From: Irineochytrium annulatum
Lineage: Eukaryota; Chytridiomycota; Chytridiomycetes; Chytridiales; Chytridiaceae
Length of the DNA stretch: 64,000 bases
Assembly (NCBI GenBank): GCA_027600665.1
Contig: JADGJL010000004.1
Location: forward strand, 62,001 to 126,000
Reading direction: 5' to 3'
Shown here: positions 23,703 to 32,561 of the stretch, piece by piece
How positions within the stretch are numbered: position 1 is the stretch's first letter
How the letters are laid out: each line of letters begins with the position of its first letter
The notes under the pieces: model-generated
Told to the model about the DNA's origin: nothing
Databases searched by the model: none
The model's input: only the letters and a program-made list of their open reading frames with translations
Program-made: the position numbers and the translations under genes

Positions 23703-25259
23703 ATGTCCGGCGCACTGTTGGAAATGCGAAATATATCTAAAGTTTACCCCAATGGGGTAGTCGCTAACAAGAATGTTCAGTTCTCCTTGCAGGAGGGAGA
23801 GATTCATGCCATCGCCGGGGAGAACGGAGCGGGCAAGTCTACATTGATGAAGATGATGTTTGGCATGGAGGAGCCGAGTGAAGGCGAGATTCTGTTAAAA
23901 GGAAAACAGATCAAGCTGGGCAATCCACAGGATGCCATTGCGCTCGGAATCGGTATGGTGCATCAGCATTTCATGCTCGTTCCTTCCTTCACCGTTGCAG
24001 AGAATATGGTGCTTGGCATGGAACCCAGACGTGGTGTTGGCATTCATTATGCGGAAGCTGTCCGCATGACGGAGGAAACGGCTCGCAAGTATAACTTGTC
24101 CGTGAATCCTCGGGCCAAAGTTGAGGATTTGAGCGTAGGCATGAAGCAAAAGGTAGAGATTTTGAAGGCGCTGCTGCGCGGTGCAGAAATACTCATTCTG
24201 GATGAACCTACAGCGGTGTTAACACCGCAGGAAACAGAGGAATTGTTCCGGGAGTTGAAGCTGCTGAAGGAGAAGGGACATACGATTGTATTCATCTCGC
24301 ACAAGCTGAAAGAAGTGAAAGCGATTTGCGATAGAATTACCATTTTACGTGGTGGGCGTACCGAAGGCGTGTTTAACATTGCCGATGTCACGGAGCAGGA
24401 GATATCACGGCTGATGGTTGGACGAGATGTTGTGCTCAAGTATGACAAAACGCAGAAGAGTTATGGCGAGCCTGTACTGTCTGTGCAAAATTTAGGGGCA
24501 GTTGATCCGGAAGGCAAGGCGCTGCTGTCGGATATCAGCTTTCATGTTCGCGCAGGAGAGATCGTCGGTATTGCCGGTGTGGAAGGTAATGGACAAAGTC
24601 AGCTCGTTGAAGCACTGACGGGAAGTTTGGCTAACCGTTATGCAGGCGGCAAAGTTGAAATGAAGGGAAGGGACATTCGTTCACTCCGTATCGGCGAGAT
24701 TCGTGGGCTAGGTGTCTCCTACATTCCGGAAGATCGGATGCGCCAGGGATCGGCCGGTGAGGCAAGTATTGCAGACAACCTGATCTCTACCCGGTATCGT
24801 TCGAAATCCCTGAATCAAGGTCCGCTTCTCCGCATGTCATCCATTCAGAAGCTGGCAAGTTCTCTGGTCGAGGAATTCAAGGTTCGTTGCTCCGGCCCGT
24901 CTCAACCCATTGGTATGTTGTCCGGGGGCAATATGCAGAAGGTGGTCGTTGCCCGTGAATGCTCAACCGACCCGGATCTGCTCATTGCAGAGCAGCCTAC
25001 GCGCGGTGTGGACATTGGAGCGGCACAGTTTATTCATCAGAAATTGCTGGAGCTGCGGGATGCAGGTTGTGCCATTGTGCTCGTGTCGGCTGATTTGAAT
25101 GAAATTCTGGAAATGAGCGATACACTGCTTGTGTTATATGACGGCAAGATTGCCGCACGGCTAGATTCGCCGTCAAGCGTCAGCGAAGAGGAGCTGGGTC
25201 TCTACATGCTTGGGATTCGTGAGCAGCAAGAGCAGTATGAGGAGGAGGCTTCCCCATGA
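23703..25259 (+). CDS. nupO: Nucleoside ABC transporter ATP-binding protein (two ABC domains)
   Basis: 518 residues with two tandem ABC modules. The first has Walker A GENGAGKST, signature LSVGMKQ and Walker B ILILDEPTAVLT. The second has a degenerate Walker A (GVEGNGQSQ), signature LSGGNMQK and LLIAEQPTRGVD. This duplicated layout with a degenerate second site is standard for BMP-type and sugar (RbsA-like) importers. The TSS-like leader ends in GAGAGGAGC before the ATG. Its last four bases overlap the start of the permease gene (ATGA), so the proteins are made in step. Confidence 0.92.
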   Translation: MSGALLEMRNISKVYPNGVVANKNVQFSLQEGEIHAIAGENGAGKSTLMKMMFGMEEPSEGEILLKGKQIKLGNPQDAIALGIGMVHQHFMLVPSFTVAENMVLGMEPRRGVGIHYAEAVRMTEETARKYNLSVNPRAKVEDLSVGMKQKVEILKALLRGAEILILDEPTAVLTPQETEELFRELKLLKEKGHTIVFISHKLKEVKAICDRITILRGGRTEGVFNIADVTEQEISRLMVGRDVVLKYDKTQKSYGEPVLSVQNLGAVDPEGKALLSDISFHVRAGEIVGIAGVEGNGQSQLVEALTGSLANRYAGGKVEMKGRDIRSLRIGEIRGLGVSYIPEDRMRQGSAGEASIADNLISTRYRSKSLNQGPLLRMSSIQKLASSLVEEFKVRCSGPSQPIGMLSGGNMQKVVVARECSTDPDLLIAEQPTRGVDIGAAQFIHQKLLELRDAGCAIVLVSADLNEILEMSDTLLVLYDGKIAARLDSPSSVSEEELGLYMLGIREQQEQYEEEASP

Positions 25260-26305
25260 TCCGATTAAAATATTTTGAAGTATACCGCACGGCAGCAGTG
25301 ATTCTCATAGCGTTAGCCATTGCATTTATTATTATCTCTCTGGTGAGCAGCCAGCCTGTAGAGACTATTCGTATCTTCCTGTTTGAGCCGCTATCCACCT
25401 TAAGCCGCATGGGCAATGTTCTGGAAATGGCAATCCCGCTCATGTTCACAGGGCTGTCGGTGTCACTTCTGTTTAAAACAAACATGTTCAATCTGGGCGC
25501 GGAAGGTATCTTTTATATCTCAGGCATTGTTGCAGCTATTCTGGCTATTCATCTAAGCATGAACGGAATAATGCACCCGATTGTGGCGATTGGAGCAGGT
25601 TCAATTGTAGGCGCACTGCTCTCGGCTATTCCTGGTTATCTCAAGGCCAAATGGAATGCCAATGAACTTGTGACTTCCCTGATGTTTAATAGCATCTTCT
25701 TTGGAATTGGCTTGTATCTGTTGAACTATCATTTGCGGGATGCCAAAGCATTCTCGAATGTATCTTATAAATTTGCGGAGACCGCACAGTTGGACAAAAT
25801 ATTGCCAGGCACACGGCTGCATACCGGGCTTATTATTGTGCTGGCGTTGATTGTTCTTGCTCACTATTTCATGTATCGCACGAAATGGGGATATGAGCTG
25901 CGCATGACAGGAGCCAACCGCGAATTTGCCGGATACTCCGGTATGAAGACAGCAAAAGTCATCATTCTGGTGCATTTAATTGCCGGTTTTATCGCTGGTA
26001 TGGGTGGATCAGTCGAGGTGCTTGGGATGTATAATCGCTTCCAATGGACGGCATTGCCGGGATATGGACTGGATGGTGCACTTGTGGCCATGCTGGCAAA
26101 GAACAATCCACTGTCCGTCATCGGCGCTGCGCTCTTTCTGGCCTATATTCGTATCGGTGCGGATCTGATGGCTCGTTTGTCGGATGTGCCTTCCGAGATG
26201 ATCTCTATTATTCAAGCGGTCATTATTTTGCTGATTTCTGCGGAGCAGTTCTTGAAATTCTGGAAGAATCGGATGCTGCTGAAGGAGGCCAAGCTGCATG
26301 AATAG
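25256..26305 (+). CDS. nupP: Nucleoside ABC transporter permease (NupP-like)
   Basis: A 349-residue integral membrane protein with about 8-10 hydrophobic helices; BPD_transp_2 family. Recognisable blocks are FKTNMFNLGAEGIFYISG, the cytoplasmic coupling region YELRMTGANREFAGYSGMKTAK and GYGLDGALVAMLAKNNPL. It overlaps the ATPase gene by 4 bases and the next permease gene by 8 bases, giving translational coupling. It forms half of the membrane channel for nucleosides delivered by the BMP lipoprotein. Confidence 0.92.
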   Translation: MIRLKYFEVYRTAAVILIALAIAFIIISLVSSQPVETIRIFLFEPLSTLSRMGNVLEMAIPLMFTGLSVSLLFKTNMFNLGAEGIFYISGIVAAILAIHLSMNGIMHPIVAIGAGSIVGALLSAIPGYLKAKWNANELVTSLMFNSIFFGIGLYLLNYHLRDAKAFSNVSYKFAETAQLDKILPGTRLHTGLIIVLALIVLAHYFMYRTKWGYELRMTGANREFAGYSGMKTAKVIILVHLIAGFIAGMGGSVEVLGMYNRFQWTALPGYGLDGALVAMLAKNNPLSVIGAALFLAYIRIGADLMARLSDVPSEMISIIQAVIILLISAEQFLKFWKNRMLLKEAKLHE

Positions 26306-27233
26306 CCTGCTGAACGTCATTCTCACAACGGACTTTGCCTTCTCTGTACTACGGGTTACAACGCCGATCCTGTTCGCAGCTTTAGGTGCCCTGATCTCTA
26401 ATCGAGCGGGGATTATCAACATCGGTATGGAAGGCATTATGCTGGTATCTGCGCTGGCTGGAGTTGTGGTCAGTTCCTACACGGCCAGTGCCTGGATCGG
26501 ATTACTTGGTGCAGTGCTGTCGGGAACGGCAATTGCCGGAATGCTTGCTTTTTTCACCCTTAAATTCAAGACACATATTATTCTCGGCGGCGTTGCGATC
26601 AATATGTTTGCATCAGGAGGGACGGTGTTCTTACTATACTTGCTTAGTGGCGACAAAGGTTCATCTACGTCTTTACCAAGCAAGGTGCTGCCTAGTATAG
26701 ACATCCCACTGTTGCAACAGATTCCGGTGCTTGGCCCTATACTGTCAGGGCACCACATTCTGACGTATGCTTCCATTCTAGCCGTTATTGCTGTCTATTA
26801 TTTATTAAAACGGACACCACTTGGTCTGCAAATTCGCTCGGTCGGTGAGAATCCGCATGCGGCACAATCGGTCGGCATCAGTGTCGTGAAAATTCAATAT
26901 ATGGCTTTACTGCTGAGTGGATTCTTCGCCAGCTTGGGCGGGGCCTACATGTCGATGGGATATTTGTCTTTGTTCACCAGAGATATGATTGCTGGCCGGG
27001 GCTGGATTGCTATCGCAGCGGAGTCCATGGGACGCAGTACAACGGTAGGTACGGCCTTGACTTCACTGCTCTTTGGTGGAGCGGAGGCGCTGGCCAATGC
27101 ACTGCAAGTGCTCAAGATACCGGCCGAGTTAATCGGTACTTTGCCTTATGTGGCTACCGTGATCGGACTAATTGTTTATGCGATTGCTGAGACACGCAAG
27201 AAGAGACGCAAGCTCGCACAAAAAACGAACTGA
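26298..27233 (+). CDS. nupQ: Nucleoside ABC transporter permease (NupQ-like)
   Basis: 311 residues, about eight hydrophobic helices, BPD_transp_2 family. Hallmarks are NRAGIINIGMEGIML near the N-terminus, QIRSVGENPHAAQSVGISVVKIQ (coupling helix) and GRGWIAIAAESMGR. It partners the preceding permease gene to form the heterodimeric channel. The start overlaps the previous gene by 8 bases. The nucleoside hydrolase gene begins 11 bases after its stop, linking transport directly with cleavage. Confidence 0.92.
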   Translation: MNSLLNVILTTDFAFSVLRVTTPILFAALGALISNRAGIINIGMEGIMLVSALAGVVVSSYTASAWIGLLGAVLSGTAIAGMLAFFTLKFKTHIILGGVAINMFASGGTVFLLYLLSGDKGSSTSLPSKVLPSIDIPLLQQIPVLGPILSGHHILTYASILAVIAVYYLLKRTPLGLQIRSVGENPHAAQSVGISVVKIQYMALLLSGFFASLGGAYMSMGYLSLFTRDMIAGRGWIAIAAESMGRSTTVGTALTSLLFGGAEALANALQVLKIPAELIGTLPYVATVIGLIVYAIAETRKKRRKLAQKTN

Positions 27234-27243
27234 GGAGAGAACG

Positions 27244-28203
27244 ATGACGATACCTATTATTATTGACTGCGACCCTGGACACGACGACGCAATTGCTATT
27301 TTGCTGGCGCTGGCTCACCCTGAGCAGCTGGAAATCAAGGGTATTACAACAGTGGGTGGAAACCAGACCCTGGAGAAGATTACGAATAATGCGCTCAAAA
27401 TTCTCAGTTTTGTCGGATCAGACATCCCCGTAGCAAAAGGTGCCAAAGGACCGTTGCTGGGTGCATTGGTAACCGGAGAGGAGGCTCACGGCGAATCGGG
27501 AATGGATGGCCCAGTACTTCCGCCAAGTCGCTTTCGGGCAATCGAGGTAGGCGCTGTAGAATTTATACGAGATCTGTTGCTGTCCTCGGATGAGCCGATA
27601 ACTCTCGTGCCTATTGGTCCGTTAACCAATATTGCTACCCTGATTCGTGCGTATCCTGAACTGAAATCACGGATTGCTGGCATCTCGATGATGGGTGGAG
27701 GCATTGCCTATGGGAATGTGACACGTACAGCAGAGTTTAACATCTACGTTGATCCGGAAGCAGCCCATATTGTATTTGAATCGGGAATTCCTATTACAAT
27801 GAGTGGACTGGATGTGACGGATAAAGCGGCTATCTTTGACGAGGAAATTGAGGCGCTGAAAACACGTGGCCCCGTTTCGGTGATGGTTGGAGAGTTGCTC
27901 GACTTCTACTCCATTTACGGCAAAAAGATGGGTTACCACGGCAATGCGCTGCATGATCCTTGTGCCATTGCTTGGCTGCTGCAGCCTGATCTATTCGAAA
28001 GCAAAATGCTGGATGTGACGATTGAAACTCAGGGAACGTATACACGCGGGATGACCGTGGGTGACTTACGCACCAAGACAGATCGCGAGCCTAATGTGAA
28101 CGTACTGCTGGATGTTAATCGTGATGCCTTCATTCGTCTTATCTATGATGCACTTGCTATATTGGACGCTCGTGTACAGCAATTGCCACAAGGGGATTCT
28201 TAA
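27244..28203 (+). CDS. Inosine/uridine-preferring nucleoside hydrolase
   Basis: A 319-residue enzyme that hydrolyses the N-glycosidic bond of nucleosides to base and ribose. The N-terminal calcium-binding signature DCDPGHDDAIAILLAL (Asp10, Asp14, Asp15 region) is intact. VPIGPLTNIATLIRAYPEL, GGGIAYGNVTRTAEFNIYVDPEAA and the C-terminal HDPCAIAWLL with the last Asp ligand are also present. ATG 27244 with GAGGAGAG upstream is preferred over an earlier in-frame start inside nupQ. In this operon it would process the nucleosides imported by the upstream ABC system. Confidence 0.95.
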   Translation: MTIPIIIDCDPGHDDAIAILLALAHPEQLEIKGITTVGGNQTLEKITNNALKILSFVGSDIPVAKGAKGPLLGALVTGEEAHGESGMDGPVLPPSRFRAIEVGAVEFIRDLLLSSDEPITLVPIGPLTNIATLIRAYPELKSRIAGISMMGGGIAYGNVTRTAEFNIYVDPEAAHIVFESGIPITMSGLDVTDKAAIFDEEIEALKTRGPVSVMVGELLDFYSIYGKKMGYHGNALHDPCAIAWLLQPDLFESKMLDVTIETQGTYTRGMTVGDLRTKTDREPNVNVLLDVNRDAFIRLIYDALAILDARVQQLPQGDS

Positions 28204-28204
28204 T

Positions 28205-29584
28205 ATGGCAGGCTGGACTGATCTGCGAGAGACGGTGCGACTTGAACTTCTTCAACGTCGTGAGGAAGGCTGTGACACTCAGGGATTTATGCAAAAATGG
28301 GAGGATGCCGCTGATCAGGAGAGCAAGCTGCTGCAACTCTACCAGGAACTGATGGAACTTCAGGTATCGGCTGAGTTTCCTTTTGCAGAACCCTCGAGTC
28401 TGGAGGACATTCGTGCTTTGCGCCCAGAGGGACCTCGCGAGCTTCAAGCCGACTGGAGTGAGGACGTATGGAGAGATAAATTCTATGGAGCTTGGCTTGG
28501 GCGGAGCGTTGGATGTGCCCTTGGGAAGCCATTGGAGCATCCGGATTATCTGTATGGTAAGGCTGGACGCCCAGGCTGGGAAAATATTGAGCTTTGGTTC
28601 AAAGGTGCGGATGCCTGGCCTATTCGAGGATATACTCCAGAACATTCCCGTGCGGAGCAGGAGTACGGGCTGAGTTTGACAGAGCTGGGCCCTTTGAGTG
28701 TTCGGGAGAAAATTAGCTTTATGGAAAGCGATGATGACATTCGCTACACCATTCTGGGCTTGCTGTTACTGGAGGAAAAGGGACTGGACTGGGATTCCTG
28801 GGATATCGGGAAACTGTGGCATCAACGTCTCACATACAGCCAGGTATGTACAGCGGAGACACAAGCATATATGAATTTCGCCCAGGAGACCTCGCATCTG
28901 AAATCGGATAAACCTGCCGATTGGGCGCAACGCCAGGAGCGAGTGCGTATGCATCTCAATCCATACCGGGAGTGGATCGGAGCTGCAATCCGCGCTGACG
29001 GATTGGCATATGGTGTTGCCGGACGACCTGAACTGGCAGCCGAACTCGGCTGGCGAGATGCCTCCTTTTCTCATGTCAAGAATGGTATTTATGGTGAGAT
29101 GCTGAATGCGGCGATGATTGCTGCGGCGTTTGTGGAGAATAGCAGCGAGCGTATTGTGGAGATCGGACTCAGTGAAATTCCACAGACAAGCCGTCTGACC
29201 ACAGATGTGCTTCAAGGTGTGGAGATTGGTCTCTCGGCTCGGAATGAGCGGGAATTGGTCAGTCGGATCTGGGATACGTTTAGTCATTATGATGCGGTAC
29301 ACACGAACAACAATGCTGCACTGGTCGCAGCATCGCTGGTGTTTGCAGGCAATGATTTTGAGAAGGCGGTTGTCACGTCTGTCTATGGTGGGCTCGACAC
29401 CGATTGTAATGGAGCTACGGTTGGGTCAATCATGGGGGCGCGCCTTGGTGCAGCACAGTTACCTGCGTCCTGGACAGCTCCTTTGAACGATACGCTGTAT
29501 GCGGATCTGGTTGGGTTTGATCCGGTGTCGATCTCTTCCTGTGCTGAACGCAGCTATCAGGTATTTCTAAAACTGCGCGGGTAA
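28205..29584 (+). CDS. ADP-ribosylglycohydrolase-family protein
   Basis: 459 residues. A family-typical start of the catalytic domain, WRDKFYGAWLGRSVGCALGKPLE, lies at about residues 89-111. The first metal motif is ESDDDIRYTILGLLLLEEKG and the second GGLDTDCNGATVGSIMGARLG. An ~85-residue N-terminal helical region precedes the domain. Relatives remove ADP-ribose from proteins or hydrolyse ADP-ribose-like glycosides, using two magnesium ions. The start is one base after the nucleoside hydrolase stop, so the two enzymes are tightly coupled. This context suggests a small-molecule ribosyl substrate and not a protein target; that is an inference. Confidence 0.88.
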   Translation: MAGWTDLRETVRLELLQRREEGCDTQGFMQKWEDAADQESKLLQLYQELMELQVSAEFPFAEPSSLEDIRALRPEGPRELQADWSEDVWRDKFYGAWLGRSVGCALGKPLEHPDYLYGKAGRPGWENIELWFKGADAWPIRGYTPEHSRAEQEYGLSLTELGPLSVREKISFMESDDDIRYTILGLLLLEEKGLDWDSWDIGKLWHQRLTYSQVCTAETQAYMNFAQETSHLKSDKPADWAQRQERVRMHLNPYREWIGAAIRADGLAYGVAGRPELAAELGWRDASFSHVKNGIYGEMLNAAMIAAAFVENSSERIVEIGLSEIPQTSRLTTDVLQGVEIGLSARNERELVSRIWDTFSHYDAVHTNNNAALVAASLVFAGNDFEKAVVTSVYGGLDTDCNGATVGSIMGARLGAAQLPASWTAPLNDTLYADLVGFDPVSISSCAERSYQVFLKLRG

Positions 29585-29728
29585 GTGTGCGGTGCGGAGA
29601 GATTATGGATAGATCGCATAGATCGAGTGATTGAAGTCAGTATTTTTATAAATGAAAAAAGTAAGCATGGAGGTCGGGTGGCTTTGCCTTGCCCACAATC
29701 TGCTTAAAAAAGCCGCAATGACGGAAAA

Positions 29729-29835
29729 ACAAAAAAAGGACAGAGCAGGATAAACCTCTGCTGGTCCTTTTTTTGAACGTATGAGTGTTATTTCTTTTTG
29801 CCAATACGCTTTTTAAGGGCTTTTGAGACAGCCCC
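29729..29835 (-). repeat. Terminator-bearing ~105-bp repeat, copy 1
   Basis: Read on the minus strand it starts with GGGGCTGTCTCAAAAGCCC at 29835 and ends in a long hairpin near 29731. The hairpin (AAAAAAAGGAC pairing with GTCCTTTTTTT) also terminates the nucleoside operon on the plus strand. Copy 2 lies at 41882-41988 on the plus strand. The first 26 bases are identical, and the rest aligns with about 70 per cent identity. No reading frame; the terminal sequence resembles the ends of some IS elements. Confidence 0.65.
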
Positions 29836-29871
29836 TTTGTACGTGCTCAGCTATTATACGGTGAACAGCGG

Positions 29872-30324
29872 CTATCTTCTACCTAGTGTCTCCCAAATGC
29901 CATGGAGCCAGGCGTCGAACTCAGCATCTTTGTCGCCCTCGTAAGTATCATAGAGATCCAGACGTGTCTTTTGCAGTTTTTCCTTGAATTCCTCAAATGT
30001 GTGACCTTCAGGAAGGCTTTTTTTGATCCGCAGCAAAATTTTGTTAGTACCTTTAAACAGCTCACCTTTGTTTTTGGCGGGCATTTGTACATCTTCATCC
30101 AACTGTTTCAGCTTGGAATATGCGGCTTCACGCACCTGGAACACTTGATCATTTTTCAAAACATGCTGAAGCAACTTAATGGTAGGGGCTGTATCCCAGT
30201 TTCCCAATTCATTCACCGCATTCAGTCTGTCTCTCCAGCTTGAAGTCCGATTAGCCGCTCGTTTGAGCTCTTCAAAGTTCTCCGGTAATTCGTTCACTGC
30301 TCCAATATCATGGTTGTTCGTCAA
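29872..30324 (-). CDS. HEAT-repeat domain protein
   Basis: A 150-residue all-helical protein. A HEAT-like pair is visible at about residues 28-75: RDRLNAVNELGNWDTAPTIKLLQHVLKNDQVFQVREAAYSKLKQL. The C-terminal half (LFKGTNKILLRIKKSLPEGHTFEEFKEKLQKTRLDLYDTYEGDKDAEFDAWLHGIWETL) is charged and helical. It probably acts as a protein-protein adaptor. The start is TTG with AAGGAG 9 bases upstream. It lies just inside one copy of the 105-bp repeat. Function unknown. Confidence 0.75.
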   Translation of the reverse strand: MTNNHDIGAVNELPENFEELKRAANRTSSWRDRLNAVNELGNWDTAPTIKLLQHVLKNDQVFQVREAAYSKLKQLDEDVQMPAKNKGELFKGTNKILLRIKKSLPEGHTFEEFKEKLQKTRLDLYDTYEGDKDAEFDAWLHGIWETLGRR

Positions 30325-30415
30325 AATTCAATCTCCTTAATCATCGCCATCTCGGCAGAATGATGAATGTTATTTATGTGATCACTATTATAGCACGAAC
30401 CTGACTAAACTACTC

Positions 30416-31381
30416 CTATGAAGCCGATTGGTTAGCCTTTTCCTTAATGGAGTCTACCATAAACACCCAACCAATTAGTCCACATAAGACAAAACCAAAC
30501 GCATGCAGAGATCCATAGATAGGAATAAAATCGAGTATGGTTAAGGAGTACATATTTTTCAGTAACGGATAGAAGATGGAAATGACAACAACCGTGTAAA
30601 AGGCTAGGCAAGAAAGGCCTAAGAAGAAGGCTGCCTTAATATCCAAAGCATTTTTCCTCAAGTAAGCAAGGAGATAAGCGGTGTAAACCACAATATTGCA
30701 GGCGAACAAAGCGACACCAATGTATTCAATCGGCTTGGAGAAAATCATACCCGTAGCAATCAAGACTGGTCCGATGATATCAATGGCAACGACCCAGGGA
30801 TACCAGCTTTTCTTCGTCATGATGCGTCCCAGTGCACCAATAAAAATGGGAACGATTGCAGATGAAAAATGAAAGTGAACCGAGCTTAACGCGTGCATTG
30901 CCGGATTAGCTTGGAAGAGGTCCAATTGATATTGATATAAGGTAAACCAAATGCCCCCGATAAAAAAATAAACGAGCCCCGCGCCAATCGCTACTTCCGC
31001 CGCTTTTCCTTTAGAGATCACAATCGTGGTCAAGCCATAGATGCCAAGCAGCAGGGTGAACAGTAGCCACCCAAGGGACAGAATCCCTGGGATTGTGGTA
31101 CTTTCTAGCCCCCATATCTTACTACTCATTATCGAAGCTAGAGTAAGAAGCGCAGCGGGAAATTGAAGCCATTTCATAGCAGCATAAATCACTCGTTGAT
31201 ATGTATTCTTTGCGTCATGGTTCAAAAGTAAAATCACAAGAGGCACAATGACTAAAGCCGCAAAAAGCAGAAATTTATCAACAAGTTCGAATTGAAAGTG
31301 ATCCAGAGAAAATATCAGAATGGTTATGATTCCACCGGGAAATGCGGGTGATTTTATGAGTTGCTTCAAGGAACTATTCAT
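30416..31381 (-). CDS. YndJ-like integral membrane protein
   Basis: A 321-residue protein with about nine hydrophobic helices and short loops. A histidine-rich membrane segment HALSSVHFHFSSAIVPIFIGALGR (about residues 163-186) matches the YndJ family of Bacillus, whose function is unknown. AAAGGAAA lies upstream of ATG 31381. It is oriented away from the TetR gene; the 236-base gap between them carries the TetR operator. It might be a second target of that regulator. Confidence 0.75.
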   Translation of the reverse strand: MNSSLKQLIKSPAFPGGIITILIFSLDHFQFELVDKFLLFAALVIVPLVILLLNHDAKNTYQRVIYAAMKWLQFPAALLTLASIMSSKIWGLESTTIPGILSLGWLLFTLLLGIYGLTTIVISKGKAAEVAIGAGLVYFFIGGIWFTLYQYQLDLFQANPAMHALSSVHFHFSSAIVPIFIGALGRIMTKKSWYPWVVAIDIIGPVLIATGMIFSKPIEYIGVALFACNIVVYTAYLLAYLRKNALDIKAAFFLGLSCLAFYTVVVISIFYPLLKNMYSLTILDFIPIYGSLHAFGFVLCGLIGWVFMVDSIKEKANQSAS

Positions 31382-31572
31382 GGGATTTCCTTTCTGACTA
31401 TGTTTATCGTAAGACCTGCCTGCATTCAGTTATGTAGCGTTTCTTTAGTATAAAACGGCAATTCTCCTTCTAGTAGTCTATCACATTTATTTTTCGAAGT
31501 ATGAACATAAGCTTATCTTATTAAGCCTGATAACACCCGAAGACTTTGGTCACAGGTGTACAACCTTCGTCA

Positions 31573-31601
31573 TGGACATACGAGTATAGCACTGCTATAA
31601 T
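31573..31601 (+). promoter_or_regulatory. tetR promoter with operator TATAGCACTGCTATA
   Basis: TGGACA (31573-31578), 17-base spacer, TATAAT (31596-31601). The operator palindrome at 31585-31599 overlaps the -10 box, fitting autorepression. The predicted transcript would start only about 10 bases before the ATG. Confidence 0.8.
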
Positions 31602-31617
31602 GGACATATGAACACAT

Positions 31618-32193
31618 ATGAACACATATGACAAAATATTGGCAGCAGCTCTTAAGGTACTCGAGGAGGATGGCGGAGCCCAATTTACGACGCGAGCCGT
31701 AACTGCAATCGCTCAGGTTACGGCTCCTACACTCTACCACCATTTCGGCAATGCCGATGGTCTCCTGAGTGCAGCTATAGTGGAAGCGTTCAAACAGTTA
31801 TTTGATAGCAAGATTGCCGCAGTGGAGTCCCCCATTCCAGAGATGGCTCTTCGTCAAGGATGGGATGACTATGTGCGATTCGCGGCAACCCGTCCTCGGA
31901 TTTATGCGGCGATGATGGGGAGGTTGCTCGAGGGCGCCCATATTGAGGCGGCAGATCACTCGTACCAAGCACTAGTGCACAATGTTCAGAGAGTCGCCGT
32001 TGAAGGCAAACTGGCTGTTTCAGCCCAGGCTGCGGCAGATCTGGTCTGGGCTTCCGCCAATACGGCCTCTTGGCTGTATGTGACGGCCCAGATTCGTAAG
32101 GCATCCCCACCCCAACCCGATGTCGTTGATCTCATTCGGGAAAGCGTAATGCAGATCATATTGATCCAAAGGCCGGACGCCGATTCAAAATGA
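31618..32193 (+). CDS. TetR-family regulator of the SDR/monooxygenase pair
   Basis: 191 residues. The N-terminal helix-turn-helix reads FTTRAVTAIAQVTAPTLYHHFGNADGLLSAAIVEAF (about 25-60), followed by the ligand-binding helical domain. Its promoter carries a TATAGCACTGCTATA palindrome. Three more copies of this site precede the SDR gene at 32562, so both the regulator and its target can be named from sequence alone. The start ATG at 31618 has no Shine-Dalgarno and lies about 10 bases from the predicted transcription start. An earlier ATG at 31608 hits a stop at once. Confidence 0.88.
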   Translation: MNTYDKILAAALKVLEEDGGAQFTTRAVTAIAQVTAPTLYHHFGNADGLLSAAIVEAFKQLFDSKIAAVESPIPEMALRQGWDDYVRFAATRPRIYAAMMGRLLEGAHIEAADHSYQALVHNVQRVAVEGKLAVSAQAAADLVWASANTASWLYVTAQIRKASPPQPDVVDLIRESVMQIILIQRPDADSK

Positions 32194-32252
32194 GGGATTC
32201 GATGACAGAGCCTGGGGACTTCAGGCAAAGCCCTAATTTAGAAGAAGTAAAA

Positions 32253-32303
32253 GAAAGATCGCTTATCCAACCTGGACTTCCAGGAGGATGGCGATCTTTT
32301 TTA
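32253..32303 (+). terminator. Terminator after tetR
   Basis: AAAGATCGC pairs with GCGATCTTT around an inner stem CCTGG/CCAGG, followed by TTTTTT. Confidence 0.85.
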
Positions 32304-32462
32304 TGTTTGGATAATGCGACATTAAACGCACCCCCATTTCCATAAGTTCAACGCAACGATAAATCTCAACCCCTCCCGCCATAGTACTTCGTGAGCTTCG
32401 AGTGCATCACGCCAAGCCCGTCAAAACGATGTTCGGGCAGCAGGACAACACTTCAAAAAAAA

Positions 32463-32524
32463 TATAGCACTGCTATAGACATTTTTGTATAGCGCCGCTA
32501 TAACGTTCGTATAGCACCGCTATA
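32463..32524 (+). promoter_or_regulatory. Three tandem TetR operators upstream of the SDR gene
   Basis: TATAGCACTGCTATA (32463-32477), TATAGCGCCGCTATA (32488-32502) and TATAGCACCGCTATA (32510-32524). Start-to-start spacing is 25 and 22 bases, about two helical turns. The last copy is 37 bases before the SDR start. The same 15-mer controls the tetR promoter. Confidence 0.85.
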
Positions 32525-32561
32525 CCATGATCCATATCTTATCAAACCTAGGAGGGTTATC

